A program made the translations under genes and the position numbers. The notes under the pieces are model-generated. The model was not told the origin of the DNA. It made no database searches and saw only the letters and a list, made by a program, of their open reading frames with translations. Below are positions 20,570-31,132 of a DNA stretch of 64,000 nucleotides, one piece after another. Each line of letters starts with the position of its first letter. The first letter of the stretch is position 1. The stretch spans positions 1 to 64,000 of the forward strand of contig DLUF01000045.1 of the NCBI GenBank assembly GCA_002742765.1, in the 5' to 3' direction. Source of the stretch: Sulfurospirillum sp. UBA12182 (lineage in GTDB: Bacteria; Campylobacterota; Campylobacteria; Campylobacterales; Sulfurospirillaceae).

Positions 20570-21084
20570 TAGGCAACCTTTTTCATAACTATTGTAACCA
20601 ACTCTTCTTTATCAAGAGCGATAGAACCACCATCAAATAGTTGATCTAAAACGTTATTGACAACTTCTCTAGTCATTTTACGTCTTTCAATCTCTGTTCT
20701 TTCTTGAAAAGCTTTATCTAAATTAGCAAGTTCATTTTGAGTCTCTTTGATTATCTTTTCAGATAAAAGTTGGGCCTCTTTTTTTGAAGTTTCTATCAAA
20801 GATTTAGCATTTGCTTTTGCTTCTTCAACTTTTTTTTGAGCTTTCTCTTTTGCGTTGTTTGATTCTTTTAATTTTGATTGAATCGAATCAAGCTTTTCTG
20901 CGATTCCTGCTTTTCTACTAAAATAGAAATTTTTAGCAGGTTCAGCTACAAGATAGTACATAATAGCCGCAAAAATTGCAAAATTGATAGTTCTTGGAAG
21001 GATGTCAGTTGGACCACCTTCACTTCCACCTGAAGCAAGCAGTAAAGCAGGAGTAATCATAAGTAGTATGTGTCTTAATTTCAT
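20569..21084 (-). CDS. atpF: F1Fo ATP synthase b subunit
   Basis: Membrane-anchored peripheral-stalk subunit. One N-terminal hydrophobic segment (MLRHILLMITPALLLASG region, then ILPRTINFAIFAAIMYYLVA) is followed by a long charged helix rich in Lys and Glu. The first hydrophobic stretch resembles a signal sequence, leaving the second as the anchor. It sits between atpF' and atpH. Confidence 0.94.
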   Translation of the reverse strand: MKLRHILLMITPALLLASGGSEGGPTDILPRTINFAIFAAIMYYLVAEPAKNFYFSRKAGIAEKLDSIQSKLKESNNAKEKAQKKVEEAKANAKSLIETSKKEAQLLSEKIIKETQNELANLDKAFQERTEIERRKMTREVVNNVLDQLFDGGSIALDKEELVTIVMKKVA

Positions 21085-21097
21085 ATTCCAGCTTCTC

Positions 21098-21520
21098 CTA
21101 TATTTGACTTAGCTTTGCTCTAACACCCTCTTGGAATAGAGGTATTTGAGCAGATAAGCTATCTGTAAATTCTGTTTTTTCTGCATCCAAATCTTTCAAG
21201 AAAGAAGTATACTCCTCTTCGAGTTCACTCTTTTTTTGCTCGATTTTTTTAGCAGCATCAACTTTTGCTTTATTTAAAGCTGCTTCTCTTATCTTTCCTG
21301 CTTCAGCTTTTGCTGCAAGAATGATTTGATCCGCTTCTTTAAAATAAGCTTCAACGTCACTGGTATTTTTGCCCGCATTTTCCAAGTCACGTTTTATGGA
21401 GTTGTTTCTGTTATCGATAAACTCTATAAGTGGCTTGTATAACATTTTGTTAAGGACTATTAACAAAGTGAAAAACACAGCTCCTGTTACCAGCAAAAGC
21501 GCCGGGCTAATGTCCATCAT
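21098..21520 (-). CDS. atpF': F1Fo ATP synthase b' subunit
   Basis: Second peripheral-stalk subunit; two different b genes are normal in Campylobacterota. One transmembrane segment (DISPALLLVTGAVFFTLLIV) is followed by an amphipathic coiled-coil helix with an Ala/Lys-rich middle. The open frame reaches 21562, but the ATG at 21520 has GGAG 7 bases upstream and begins at the membrane segment, so it is preferred. This is the first gene of the atp operon; the a and c subunit genes are not in the window. Confidence 0.93.
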   Translation of the reverse strand: MMDISPALLLVTGAVFFTLLIVLNKMLYKPLIEFIDNRNNSIKRDLENAGKNTSDVEAYFKEADQIILAAKAEAGKIREAALNKAKVDAAKKIEQKKSELEEEYTSFLKDLDAEKTEFTDSLSAQIPLFQEGVRAKLSQI

Positions 21521-21647
21521 GTTTTTGCTCCTTTTTCTTAATGAGACTTTATTTGACCACAAATTTAATCAAGGCACATAGAATGAGCTTGATTAAAATT
21601 GCGCGAATTTTAACATAAGTAAGTAAAAATCTTTATTAAACGGGAAG

Positions 21648-22517
21648 TTATTTTTTAATTTTTTCTAAAAACTCTTCAATTAAAGCGTTATTTTTAAATT
21701 CAATTGTGATACTTCGATCTTTAATTTTTGTTTTTAGACCAAAAGAATGTAGTGTTTTTTCTAGTTCTTGAAAGTCAAAAGACGATTTTATAAGCTCTTT
21801 TTTTGGAGTGTCACTAATTTGTTCACCAGCTTTTAGTTTTTTTACTAAATTTTCAGTTTCTCGAACACTTAGTTTTTGTCCTAAAATTGTATTAATGATA
21901 GTTTCTTCATCTTTTGGTTCTAGCCCAACAACAACTTTAGCGTGTCCTTGTGAAATCTTACTAGCGATAATCAAGTCTTGTGTTTTTTTTGTTAAAGAGA
22001 GTAACCTTAAGGTATTTGTAATTTGAGTTCTACTCTTTTTTATGATTTCAGAGAGTCCTTCTTGTGTTATATTATACTCTTCTATAAGCTCTTTGTAGGC
22101 AATTGCCAGTTCTATCGGGTTTAAATCTTCTCTTTGGATATTTTCTATAAGTGCAAGTTCTCTGAGATTTTCTGATTCAATATCTGCAACTATGGCTCTA
22201 ATAGTACCAAACCCAGCCTCTTTTGTTGCTCTAAATCTTCTTTCCCCTGCTAAAAGCATATAATTGTCATCTTTTTCAACAACAATGATAGGCTGCAAAA
22301 GTCCATGTTTTTTGATAGATTCACTAAGCTCTTTTATCGCAGCTTCATTAAAATACTTTCTTGGCTGATAAGGGTTTGGTGAGATACGGTTTACATCTAT
22401 TTCTCTTACTAAATCAGGAGAGCTTGAACTTATAAACTCTCTGTTATAAGCATCTTCAACATCTTCAAAAATTGCACCCAAACCTCTTCCTAATGCTTTT
22501 TTTGATGAACTACTCAT
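21648..22517 (-). CDS. parB: Chromosome partitioning protein ParB
   Basis: Centromere-binding protein and CTP-dependent DNA clamp. The ParB/Srx domain has NPYQPRKYF and the CTP-binding motif GERRFRAT. Next come IENIQREDLNPIELA and a helix-turn-helix (ITQEGLSEIIKKSRTQITNTLRL). The C-terminal dimerisation domain is present. It lies 88 bases after parA and upstream of the atp operon. Confidence 0.96.
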   Translation of the reverse strand: MSSSSKKALGRGLGAIFEDVEDAYNREFISSSSPDLVREIDVNRISPNPYQPRKYFNEAAIKELSESIKKHGLLQPIIVVEKDDNYMLLAGERRFRATKEAGFGTIRAIVADIESENLRELALIENIQREDLNPIELAIAYKELIEEYNITQEGLSEIIKKSRTQITNTLRLLSLTKKTQDLIIASKISQGHAKVVVGLEPKDEETIINTILGQKLSVRETENLVKKLKAGEQISDTPKKELIKSSFDFQELEKTLHSFGLKTKIKDRSITIEFKNNALIEEFLEKIKK

Positions 22518-22605
22518 CTTAAAATGTCCCTTTAACGTGAGAAAACAAAGTTAAATTACTAAAGAAGTTTCTCTTTTGTATAGAAAATTTCATAAAACTC
22601 CTTTT

Positions 22606-23388
22606 TTAACTAGCCAAAATAGAATTTGCTAAACTTTGATAGGCGATTGAACCCGCTGATTGTACATCATAAAGAATGATAGGCTTTCCAAAGCTTGGAG
22701 ATTCTGCAAGTTTAACATTTCTAGGAATTACTACATAATTTGAAGACTCATCGACAAATAGTTTATTTTTAAAATGCTGTTTCAAATCTGCAAATACCTG
22801 TTTTGAAAGGTTATTTTGAGTGCTATACATAGTAGGCAAAAAACCTTTTATATCTAATTTAGGATTTATCGTCTTTTTGATTAATTTTACAGTATTTAAA
22901 AGTTGTGCAAGTCCTTCAAGTGCGAAAAACTCACACTGAATAGGGATAATAACAGAGTTTGCTGCGCTAAGTGCATTAATCGTTATACTTCCTAATGCAG
23001 GAGGTGAATCAATGATGATATAGTCATATTGATCTTTTATCTCTTCAATTTTATTTTTTAAGATAAGTTCACGTCCATTTGTTTTTGCATCATAAAACTC
23101 TTTTTCAACTCCAACTAAGCCTATATTAGAAGGTGCTAAATGCAAAGTAGGGAGTGTAGTTTCTAAAATGATTTGTGAAAGTTTTTTCCTGCCAATAAGA
23201 ACATGATAGATATTGTATTCATAGTCATTTCTATGAAAGCCTAGTCCTGTCGTAGCATTTGATTGTGGATCTATATCAATGAGCAGAACTTTTTTTTCTG
23301 CAACTGCTAAAGAAGCTGCCAAGTTTACAGCTGTTGTCGTTTTACCAACTCCACCCTTTTGATTTGCAATAGCGATAATTTCACTCAT
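22606..23388 (-). CDS. parA: Chromosome partitioning ATPase ParA
   Basis: Walker-type ATPase that moves ParB complexes over the nucleoid. The deviant Walker A KGGVGKTTT lies near the N-terminus, and IDIDPQSNATTGLG and DYIIIDSPPALGSITINAL follow. At 260 residues it has no N-terminal extension, so it is the chromosomal Soj type. The start overlaps the birA stop by 4 bases. Confidence 0.96.
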   Translation of the reverse strand: MSEIIAIANQKGGVGKTTTAVNLAASLAVAEKKVLLIDIDPQSNATTGLGFHRNDYEYNIYHVLIGRKKLSQIILETTLPTLHLAPSNIGLVGVEKEFYDAKTNGRELILKNKIEEIKDQYDYIIIDSPPALGSITINALSAANSVIIPIQCEFFALEGLAQLLNTVKLIKKTINPKLDIKGFLPTMYSTQNNLSKQVFADLKQHFKNKLFVDESSNYVVIPRNVKLAESPSFGKPIILYDVQSAGSIAYQSLANSILAS

Positions 23389-24020
23389 CTTAAACTGTAC
23401 ACCCTTTTGTTTTCTACTTCAATTGACCCATCATACAGTAATTTTGCATTTTGCAAAGATATTTTTTGCCCGTCTATATGAGAGGAAAATTGGAGGCTAT
23501 TTTGAAATTCTATCTTATATTTGCTAAAAACATTCTTCCATGAAATATTTTTTTTTAATTCTTTTATAAATAATTCTATCAAAGGTTTTGGAGTTATTTG
23601 AACATCTAAAACACCAAATTCTTCGGGAGCATAAAGTAAATTTATACCGATTGAACCTATAATAAAATCTTTAATTTTTGTGGTAATCACTCCACCAACT
23701 TTTTTGTCGTTGATATAAAAATCATTTGGCCATTTTATCCATATCTTCGAGTTTAAAGAGACCAAAACCTCTCTCATCATCCAAGCTATATATATGGAAG
23801 TTGACTCTATGAGCAAATCTTGTGGCAACTGTTTCGCTTCTACACAAAATGAAAAATAGAGATTCCCCTCTTCTCCTTGCCAACTGTTTCCACGACTTCC
23901 AACTCCATCACTTTGAAAATCAACTCCTAAAGCTATGGGAGGGGTTAAAGTGCCATTTTTGATACTTTCTATGAGATGTTTATGCGTAGAAGGAAGATGT
24001 TTAAACCAAAGTATTTCCAA
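23385..24020 (-). CDS. birA: Biotin--[acetyl-CoA carboxylase] ligase
   Basis: Attaches biotin to the carboxyl carrier protein of acetyl-CoA carboxylase. The ligase motifs GVGSRGNSWQGEEGNLYFSF and KWPNDFYINDKKVGGV are intact. At 211 residues there is no N-terminal DNA-binding domain, so it is a catalytic-only, non-repressor BirA. It overlaps fmt by 20 bases and parA by 4, inside one operon. Confidence 0.93.
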   Translation of the reverse strand: MEILWFKHLPSTHKHLIESIKNGTLTPPIALGVDFQSDGVGSRGNSWQGEEGNLYFSFCVEAKQLPQDLLIESTSIYIAWMMREVLVSLNSKIWIKWPNDFYINDKKVGGVITTKIKDFIIGSIGINLLYAPEEFGVLDVQITPKPLIELFIKELKKNISWKNVFSKYKIEFQNSLQFSSHIDGQKISLQNAKLLYDGSIEVENKRVYSLR

Positions 24021-24917
24021 CTTCTAACCTTTTACCTCTTGCATACTCTACTCCACTCATCTGTTTTTTAGAAGGGGGCTGTAAAGAAGCGATAGCAAGA
24101 CAGCCTTCTTTACATGTAACGATTATCTCTTTATCAATCTCTACAATAGTAGCTGGTTTTGTATCTGTTTTAAACTCTACGATTTTTATCTCTTTCAATT
24201 TTAAGCCTGATTCAAGATAAATTCCAGGCCAAGGGTCATAGGAGCGAAATTTGATATAAATCTCTTTGGCACTCATGCTCTCAAAAGAAACTAATCCATC
24301 TTGTTTAGAAATTTTTTTTGCATAGTTTGAGTCTGCATTGAGCTGTGCTAAAGGTTGTAAAAGAGAGAAATTTCTCAAAGTTTTTACACTCAATTTTGCA
24401 GCCAAAACAGAGAGTTTTTCAAATAGTGCATCGATTTTTATATCTTCATTGAGTTTAAAATAGGAAAATCCTAACATATCTCCTGTATCAAGTCCCTCTT
24501 CCATCAGCATAGATGTTACACCAGCGTATCTATCTTGGTTTAAAATCGAAGATTGGATAGGACTTGCTCCTCTATAATTTGGGAGTATTGAAGCATGTAG
24601 ATTGATGCAAGGTGCAATCTTTAAGATAGAAGGTGGAAGAATTTTTCCATATGCAGCTACAACTATAAAATCAGGATTAAATGAACTAATGTATTCTCTA
24701 GCTTCTTCGGTTTTTAATGAAGTTGGCTGATAGATTTTTATCTCAGGACAATTTTGCAAAGCCCACTCTTTGATATGAGGAGGTGTCAAAACCTGTTTTC
24801 TACCAACAGGTTTATCATCTTGCGTGACTAAAAGAGGTACTTGTATATCTTTACATGTAAGAAGCTCTTTTAGAATTTGCGTTGCATAATCTGGCGTTCC
24901 CATAAATACAATTTTCA

Positions 24918-24918
<1 letters not shown>
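24001..24918 (-). CDS. fmt: Methionyl-tRNA formyltransferase
   Basis: Formylates initiator Met-tRNA. The formyl-transfer domain has INLHASILPNYRGASPI with the conserved Asn and His, then EEGLDTGDML. The C-terminal tRNA-binding domain includes SYDPWPGIYLE. At 305 residues it is normal length. It overlaps proB by one base. It carries TACATGTA at 24111 and 24852, both in the Thr-Cys frame. Confidence 0.96.
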
Positions 24919-25694
<776 letters not shown>

Positions 25695-26798
25695 TTAAAG
25701 CTCTTCTTCTTTAGCTATTTTAACTTTTTTAACCACTTGCGATAAAGCATACTTCATACTGTTCAAATTTAAATTAGAGATTGATGAAATAGGTGCTACA
25801 AAAAATGGTTTTTTTATATCATATTCATCCATATTTTGAACATATGCAGGTTTTTCAAAATGAAACTCTTCTTCTGTTTCATTAGATTTTAATCCAATCT
25901 CATTTAAAAAAGCTTGTGTCTTTTGTATAACTTCATCTGTACTCAAAGCATCACTTCTACTTAAAGCGATGGCAAATCCTCTTTGAGATAAGTCTTGTGA
26001 AAAATTTTGTAACTCTTTTTGTAAGGTTTCATACTGTTCAAAAAGCTCTCGATAATTTGCAATGTCCAACATAAAAAGTAAAAATTTTGTTCGTTCAATA
26101 TGTCTTAAAAACTCTAAACCAAGACCTTTCCCTTCACTAGCCCCACCTATAATTCCAGGGATATCTGCCATCACAAAAGAGCTATAATTGTCCGTTGGAA
26201 CAACGCCTAATTTTGGAGTTAATGTCGTAAACTCATAATTTGCGATTTCAGGCTGGGCATTTGAGAGAACTGAAATCAGAGTTGATTTTCCTACATTAGG
26301 GAAACCGACAAGTCCAACATCAGCTATAAGTTTTAACTCTAATCTAACCTGTTTTGTAACCCCTGTGATTCCAGGTTGGGCATGAGTTGGTCGTTGGTTT
26401 GTAGAAGATTTAAAGTGGACATTACCAAGTCCTCCTTTTCCACCTTCTAAAAACTTTATTTTTTCTCCATCTTCTAAAAGGTCTAGTAAAATCTCATCTG
26501 TTTCATTATCTATGATTTGCGTACCCGGTGGTACGATAATCTCTAAAGACTCTCCTGATTTTCCATAACATTTTCGTCCACCACCTGGTTGTCCGTTTTT
26601 TGCTTTAAGGTGGAGATTACCTCTAAAGTGTGAGAGTGTATGGGTGTTTTTATCTACTTTAAAATAAACATCACCTCCTCGACCACCATCACCACCGTCT
26701 GGACCGCCTTGGATAACATGTTTTTCTCTTCTAAAAGATACTGCACCAGCACCACCTTTTCCTGAACTAAGAGTTATTACTACATTGTCGATAAACAT
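25695..26798 (-). CDS. obg: Obg family GTPase
   Basis: Ribosome-associated GTPase. The glycine-rich Obg domain covers about residues 1-158 ([30 protein letters not shown]). The G domain follows with G1 GFPNVGKST, switch region [10 protein letters not shown] and G3 [16 protein letters not shown]. The C-terminal extension is short. It is co-directional with rplU and rpmA, the usual arrangement. Confidence 0.96.
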   Translation of the reverse strand: MFIDNVVITLSSGKGGAGAVSFRREKHVIQGGPDGGDGGRGGDVYFKVDKNTHTLSHFRGNLHLKAKNGQPGGGRKCYGKSGESLEIIVPPGTQIIDNETDEILLDLLEDGEKIKFLEGGKGGLGNVHFKSSTNQRPTHAQPGITGVTKQVRLELKLIADVGLVGFPNVGKSTLISVLSNAQPEIANYEFTTLTPKLGVVPTDNYSSFVMADIPGIIGGASEGKGLGLEFLRHIERTKFLLFMLDIANYRELFEQYETLQKELQNFSQDLSQRGFAIALSRSDALSTDEVIQKTQAFLNEIGLKSNETEEEFHFEKPAYVQNMDEYDIKKPFFVAPISSISNLNLNSMKYALSQVVKKVKIAKEEEL

Positions 26799-26896
26799 TT
26801 TTAGAGCCTTTAAAATTTTGAAGAAATAGAGTTACGAGCCTATTTATAACCTCTAACATTTAGAATTTATAAATACACTGGATTTTGAAAGGGATT

Positions 26897-26913
26897 GGAC
26901 GGCTTAGCCGTCC
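26897..26913. terminator. Stem-loop just after rpmA
   Basis: GGACGGC and GCCGTCC form a perfect 7-bp stem with a 3-base loop, 6 bases past the rpmA stop. No T-run follows on the minus strand, so it may attenuate rather than terminate transcription toward obg. Confidence 0.4.
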
Positions 26914-26919
26914 AAAAAT

Positions 26920-27174
26920 TTATGCGGGGATTACAGAAACTTTTTTTCTGTTTTTATCTTTACGTCCAAATTGAACGTGTCCATCAACAAGAGCAAAAAT
27001 CGTATGGTCTGTTCCCATACCTACGTTTTCACCTGGATGTGTTTGTGTTCCACGCTGACGAATAATGATATTTCCAGCACGTACAAATTCACCACCAAAT
27101 TTTTTAACACCTAGTCTACGACCAGCTGAATCTCTATTATTTTGGGTACTACCTTGACCTTTCTTGTGAGCCAT
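26920..27174 (-). CDS. rpmA: 50S ribosomal protein L27
   Basis: Ribosomal large-subunit protein near the peptidyl transferase centre. [20 protein letters not shown] and [15 protein letters not shown] are characteristic. At 84 residues it is normal length and has no cleavable N-terminal extension. It follows rplU by 33 bases. Confidence 0.98.
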   Translation of the reverse strand: MAHKKGQGSTQNNRDSAGRRLGVKKFGGEFVRAGNIIIRQRGTQTHPGENVGMGTDHTIFALVDGHVQFGRKDKNRKKVSVIPA

Positions 27175-27207
27175 TTGATTCTCCTATACTTTCTTAGTGT
27201 CTATGGG

Positions 27208-27516
27208 TTAAGCTTTAATGCTTAAAACTTTTACTTTTGTGAACTGTCTTCTAAAACCACGCTTAAGCTTAGAATCTTTTCTTCTACGCTTTTTATAGAT
27301 AATTACTTTTTTATCTTTACCTTCAGTTACAACTTCTAGTTCAACTTTTGCACCATCTACATATGGAGCTCCCACTTTAAGTTCTCCTGCATTTACAGCT
27401 AGAACCTCAGTCACCTCGATTTTGTCTTTTGGCTGAGCGTCAAGTCTGTCGACATTTACATAGTCGCCTTCTTGAACTTTTAATTGCTTCCCGCCACATT
27501 TGATAATTGCATACAT
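27208..27516 (-). CDS. rplU: 50S ribosomal protein L21
   Basis: Large-subunit ribosomal protein binding 23S r[22 protein letters not shown] at the start and the basic C-terminus [20 protein letters not shown] identify it. It is the first gene of the rplU-rpmA-obg transcription unit, with a TATAAT box upstream. Confidence 0.98.
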   Translation of the reverse strand: MYAIIKCGGKQLKVQEGDYVNVDRLDAQPKDKIEVTEVLAVNAGELKVGAPYVDGAKVELEVVTEGKDKKVIIYKKRRRKDSKLKRGFRRQFTKVKVLSIKA

Positions 27517-27554
27517 CAGTATGTCCTTTGACAGAGTTTTATTTTAAGAGGTGG

Positions 27555-27560
27555 ATTATA
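27555..27560 (-). promoter_or_regulatory. -10 box of the rplU-rpmA promoter
   Basis: TATAAT on the minus strand, 38 bases before the rplU start and preceded by GGG. The -35 region is AT-rich without a consensus hexamer, which is usual for vegetative promoters of this phylum. Confidence 0.55.
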
Positions 27561-27659
27561 CCCAACATTTCTTTAAGTAAATATTAAAGTTTCTCTTCTA
27601 TGTTAAATAACAGATCTGCCTAAAAAAAGATTTTTAAATATTTAATGACACAAGTAATT

Positions 27660-28343
27660 TCATGTTTTTTTGAGATAAAGGTAACTCACGGTTGAAATCC
27701 CTGAGCTTCCCAAAATCATAAACATAACCATCATCTGGTATCTTACTGCAACAAGTGGGTCAACACCTGCTAAAATCTGACCGCTCATCATACCTGGTAA
27801 TGAAACTAAGCCAACTGCTAAAAATGAGTTTATCTGAGGGATTAAAGAAGCCTTAAATGCCACGGCTCTTGCTTGTTCATAACTTGATATTTTCAGCTCT
27901 TTTTCAAAACGCTCAGCGACCAAAGAGACTGCATTCATACAGTTAGCATAGAGCATACCAGCAAGAGGTACTACATATCTTGGAGCATTGAGACTTTGAA
28001 GGTCAAGTACGAAGTAAACAACTAAAAAGAGGTTTATACTCCCTCCTAAAAAGATGGAGAAAAATATAGCAAAGTAAATCTCTTTTGATTTATGTGTAAT
28101 GTTTCTTAGAGTGATGAACGAAGCAGCACTTATCATAACTAATACTACTAAAAATGTGATATAAGAAGCCTTTGCTTCAAAGATATAAATAAGCAAGTAC
28201 CCTATGAGTAAAAGTTGCAGTAGCATACGAAAACTAGCATAGATGATTTCTGTTTTGTTACCAATCCATTTATAATAAAAATATCCAACAAACAAGATAG
28301 GAAAAAACATATAAAGGAGGTTCCAAGCTTCTATAATCTGCAT
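27660..28343 (-). CDS. FetB/UPF0014-type ABC transporter permease
   Basis: Multi-pass inner-membrane protein (227 residues) of the UPF0014/FetB family; E. coli FetAB is a putative iron exporter. About seven hydrophobic segments are visible. VPLAGMLYANCMNAVSLVAERF and SLPGMMSGQILAGVDPLVAVRYQ are family signatures. No partner ATPase gene is adjacent. The substrate is inferred from the family only. Confidence 0.8.
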   Translation of the reverse strand: MQIIEAWNLLYMFFPILFVGYFYYKWIGNKTEIIYASFRMLLQLLLIGYLLIYIFEAKASYITFLVVLVMISAASFITLRNITHKSKEIYFAIFFSIFLGGSINLFLVVYFVLDLQSLNAPRYVVPLAGMLYANCMNAVSLVAERFEKELKISSYEQARAVAFKASLIPQINSFLAVGLVSLPGMMSGQILAGVDPLVAVRYQMMVMFMILGSSGISTVSYLYLKKT

Positions 28344-28373
28344 AAAAACTCTTTTTTTTGAATTAAAGAACCA

Positions 28374-28964
28374 TTATAGCATAAGCGAAACTCCAAACGA
28401 TATCAAAACTACCCCAGCAACTTTTTCTATCTGATATATATAAAAACTTAGTCTGTTTTTTACTCTTTTATTTCCTAGTAAATAGACAACAAAAACATCC
28501 CAAGCCAGTACAGCAAAGCTCATCCAAAGTCCATAAAGAACTCTTACATGTAAAGATGTTTGCACTGAGACAATCACAGAAAAAAGAGAAAAATAGAACA
28601 AAATGTTTTTAGGATTTAAAAAAGCACTTAAAAATCCCAAAAGAAAATAACTCTTTACATGTAAAGATTGTTTATCGGATTTTATCTCTATCTTTTTTGC
28701 TTTTAAAAGCATAACTCCTATATATATCAAATACCCACTCCCTAAATATCTAAGAAGCGTTAAAACAAAATGTAAATCTCGAATAATCTCTAAACCAAGA
28801 ACTGCCATAAGAATATACAAAGCGTTTGCACTTGCGATTCCAAAACAGACTTTTAAAGCGTCTTTGAGAGGACGTTTGAGTGTCGTATGCACGATAAGAA
28901 AAAAATCAACACCAGGGCTAAGAAGTGCTAAGAAATGAGCACTTGCTAGGATAAAAAACTCCAT
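28374..28964 (-). CDS. LysE/RhtB-family amino acid exporter
   Basis: Inner-membrane efflux protein of 196 residues with about six hydrophobic segments. The family signature is seen in LSPGVDFFLIVHTTLKRP and GFLSAFLNPKNILFYFSLF. GGAG precedes the start. It lies 46 bases downstream of an AraC regulator that may control it. Two TACATGTA palindromes (28545, 28656) lie only 111 bases apart, both encoding Leu-His-Val, so the hydrophilic loops contain SLHVR and SLHVK. Confidence 0.85.
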   Translation of the reverse strand: MEFFILASAHFLALLSPGVDFFLIVHTTLKRPLKDALKVCFGIASANALYILMAVLGLEIIRDLHFVLTLLRYLGSGYLIYIGVMLLKAKKIEIKSDKQSLHVKSYFLLGFLSAFLNPKNILFYFSLFSVIVSVQTSLHVRVLYGLWMSFAVLAWDVFVVYLLGNKRVKNRLSFYIYQIEKVAGVVLISFGVSLML

Positions 28965-29010
28965 ATTATCTCCTAAATTTTTGCAAATTATAGGGATTTA
29001 TAGAAAAGTT

Positions 29011-29823
29011 TTATTGTAAAAAATTGAGTTGATACTCTCTTGGGGTAAGTGTTGTGAGCGCTTTAAAGTAACGATGAAAATGGCTTTGGTCAAAAAAACC
29101 ACACCTTAGAGCAACCAAACAGATATCTTCTTGCTGTTGCAATAACTCTTTTGCATACTCGATTTTGGCGTTTATCCTATATGCATGAGGTGTGATGCCA
29201 ACCTCTTCTTTAAAATTTCGTAACAAAGTGTAAGGATTTATCCCCATCGTTTTAGCGATACTCTCCAAAGTAACATCTACATCAAAATCACTTTGCATCT
29301 TCTCTTGTAAACTCTTTACATGTAAAGAGATTTTTTCCTCTTTTTTTGGTTTTTTTAGTTCGAGTTTCAAAAAGATTTTTTGCAACAAAGAGACCATCTT
29401 TTGCTCTTTTTCAAGGAGAAAATCTTCTTGCATAAAAAAATCCATAACTTCTATATACTCTTCATAGATTTTTTCATCTGCTAAAATAATCTGATTTGAA
29501 CAGATAAAGCTGTTTGTTTCAAAAAGAGATTGTTGGACTTGCAAAACCCAAGAAGTATCCAAATAAAGCATATAATAACTTCTTTTTATACCATTGAGAG
29601 GATTGCAATAGTGTAGAGAATTTGGGTTGATGAGTGCTAACTTGCCTCGTCCAAGCTGCGCTTCTTTGCCTGCGACATTATAAAGTACTTCCGCTTTATC
29701 AATAGCCCCTATACTAAAGCCAAAATGGATATGAGGCTTATAGTGTTTAGAGCTATTTGTTGTGTATCTGCACTCTATAAAAGGGAGATTTTTATCTTTG
29801 AAAAAAAGCTCTTTAGTTTTCAT
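29011..29823 (-). CDS. AraC-family transcriptional regulator
   Basis: Regulator of 270 residues with an N-terminal cupin-like effector domain (HIHFGFSIGAIDKAEVLYNV) and a C-terminal pair of helix-turn-helix motifs. The second ends CGFFDQSHFHRYFKALTTLTPREY, close to the AraC consensus. It precedes the LysE-type exporter and probably controls it, as such pairs often do; the ligand is unknown. It overlaps the upstream zinc-ribbon gene by 11 bases. Confidence 0.88.
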   Translation of the reverse strand: MKTKELFFKDKNLPFIECRYTTNSSKHYKPHIHFGFSIGAIDKAEVLYNVAGKEAQLGRGKLALINPNSLHYCNPLNGIKRSYYMLYLDTSWVLQVQQSLFETNSFICSNQIILADEKIYEEYIEVMDFFMQEDFLLEKEQKMVSLLQKIFLKLELKKPKKEEKISLHVKSLQEKMQSDFDVDVTLESIAKTMGINPYTLLRNFKEEVGITPHAYRINAKIEYAKELLQQQEDICLVALRCGFFDQSHFHRYFKALTTLTPREYQLNFLQ

Positions 29824-31099
29824 TTTGGCTTATTTGACTCTTGCAATGAGAACAAAACTCAAACCCTTTAATCGTATAATGCTGACAATTTGGACATGAG
29901 ATTTTAAGCGTATTGGCACAGTTTGGGCAAAAGTTCATAGAGTGATAATCTACTTTTATACCACATTTATCACATTTATTTGCTCTATAACTCTCGATAA
30001 AAGTTATAGTTGTTTTTTTCTTGTTTTTGTTGAAATTTTGAATCTTTAAGATAATGAAACTAAAAAGCACTATCCCTAGGAACAAAAGTACATAATACGC
30101 TACAAAAGGTATCTGTAAAGTATAAAAAAACATAAGCACTTTTTGTATAAAAACATGTGGGATAAAATTGTAGATGATAGAGATTAGATTGATGAGAAAA
30201 AATATCATTGAAATCACAAAAACATTTTTAAAGATTATATACTTTGTATAGTTCCTTTTTGCATTTTGGACACCCATCTGCCAATAAAAAAGAGTGATGA
30301 GAGGAAGTAAAAAGCCTATTATAATGCCTGATCTTTTTAGAAAATATCTACTATTTTCCCTCTTATAATCCTCTAGGATATCTCTTTTATGCTCTTTTAT
30401 ATACTGTTCTAAAGCAAGTACGAAAGTGTGGTTTTGAAACTCTGATTTTAAAAGGCTGATACTTTTTTCATGTGAAGCTATATTTTTTTTCAAAGTATCA
30501 TATTTTGCTTTGATATTTTTTGTTTCCAAATCCATCTCTAAGATAGAGTGAGACTCTTGCTGATTTGCTATCTTTTCAAACAAAACAGTATTGTAATTGT
30601 TTTGAATATAATTGATATCGCCTTGGAATTTTGTCTTCTCTTTTTCTAAAGCTTTTATACTTTTTTTTATATTTTGTAGCTCATTGGAGTTTGATATATT
30701 TTCGATTTGTGTTTTGATGTTTGCACATCTAGTATCTAACTCTTTTGATTTTATCTCTTTGATAAGATTTTTACTAGCCTGTGTCGTTCCATTTTGGTAG
30801 ATATAGTTTTGATTGTTTTGATTTTGAGGTGTAGTTTTGTACTGATACCAGTTATAATCTTTTACTCTCTCAACATCTTCTATGATATTTCTACACTGAT
30901 ATGTGAATTTCGTAGAGGGGTTATTTAAAGTAGCGGTTTGAAACTCTATACCCATATTAATCGCACTATAAACAAAAATATCAAGGATAATAACAAACAA
31001 AACTGCCCATTTTGTTAGTTTTTCGATATTTTTACTCTCTTGTTGGTAACTTAGCTTGTATCTATAAAAATCTAAAATTTTGCGAAATATTTTTATCAT
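29813..31099 (-). CDS. Membrane coiled-coil protein with double zinc ribbon
   Basis: Not assigned to a named family. The N-terminal half has one membrane segment (about residues 30-50) and an extended, probably periplasmic coiled-coil region rich in Lys, Glu and Asn. Two or three further hydrophobic segments follow (GIIIGFLLPLITLFYW; NVFVISMIFFLINLISIIYN; VAYYVLLFLGIVLFSFIIL). The C-terminus has four CxxC pairs in two zinc-ribbon units (CDKCG...CPNC and CPNC...CSHC). This layout suggests a membrane sensor or scaffold with a cytoplasmic ribbon tail. AAGGG precedes the ATG. Confidence 0.7.
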   Translation of the reverse strand: MIKIFRKILDFYRYKLSYQQESKNIEKLTKWAVLFVIILDIFVYSAINMGIEFQTATLNNPSTKFTYQCRNIIEDVERVKDYNWYQYKTTPQNQNNQNYIYQNGTTQASKNLIKEIKSKELDTRCANIKTQIENISNSNELQNIKKSIKALEKEKTKFQGDINYIQNNYNTVLFEKIANQQESHSILEMDLETKNIKAKYDTLKKNIASHEKSISLLKSEFQNHTFVLALEQYIKEHKRDILEDYKRENSRYFLKRSGIIIGFLLPLITLFYWQMGVQNAKRNYTKYIIFKNVFVISMIFFLINLISIIYNFIPHVFIQKVLMFFYTLQIPFVAYYVLLFLGIVLFSFIILKIQNFNKNKKKTTITFIESYRANKCDKCGIKVDYHSMNFCPNCANTLKISCPNCQHYTIKGFEFCSHCKSQISQNEN

Positions 31100-31132
31100 A
31101 ATAACCCTTTGTGTTACAAAAGAGTGATTATA

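Noticed and set aside
21521-21562. 14-codon extension of atpF'
   Set aside because: It is basic, precedes the membrane segment and lacks a ribosome site, whereas GGAG is correctly spaced for the ATG at 21520.
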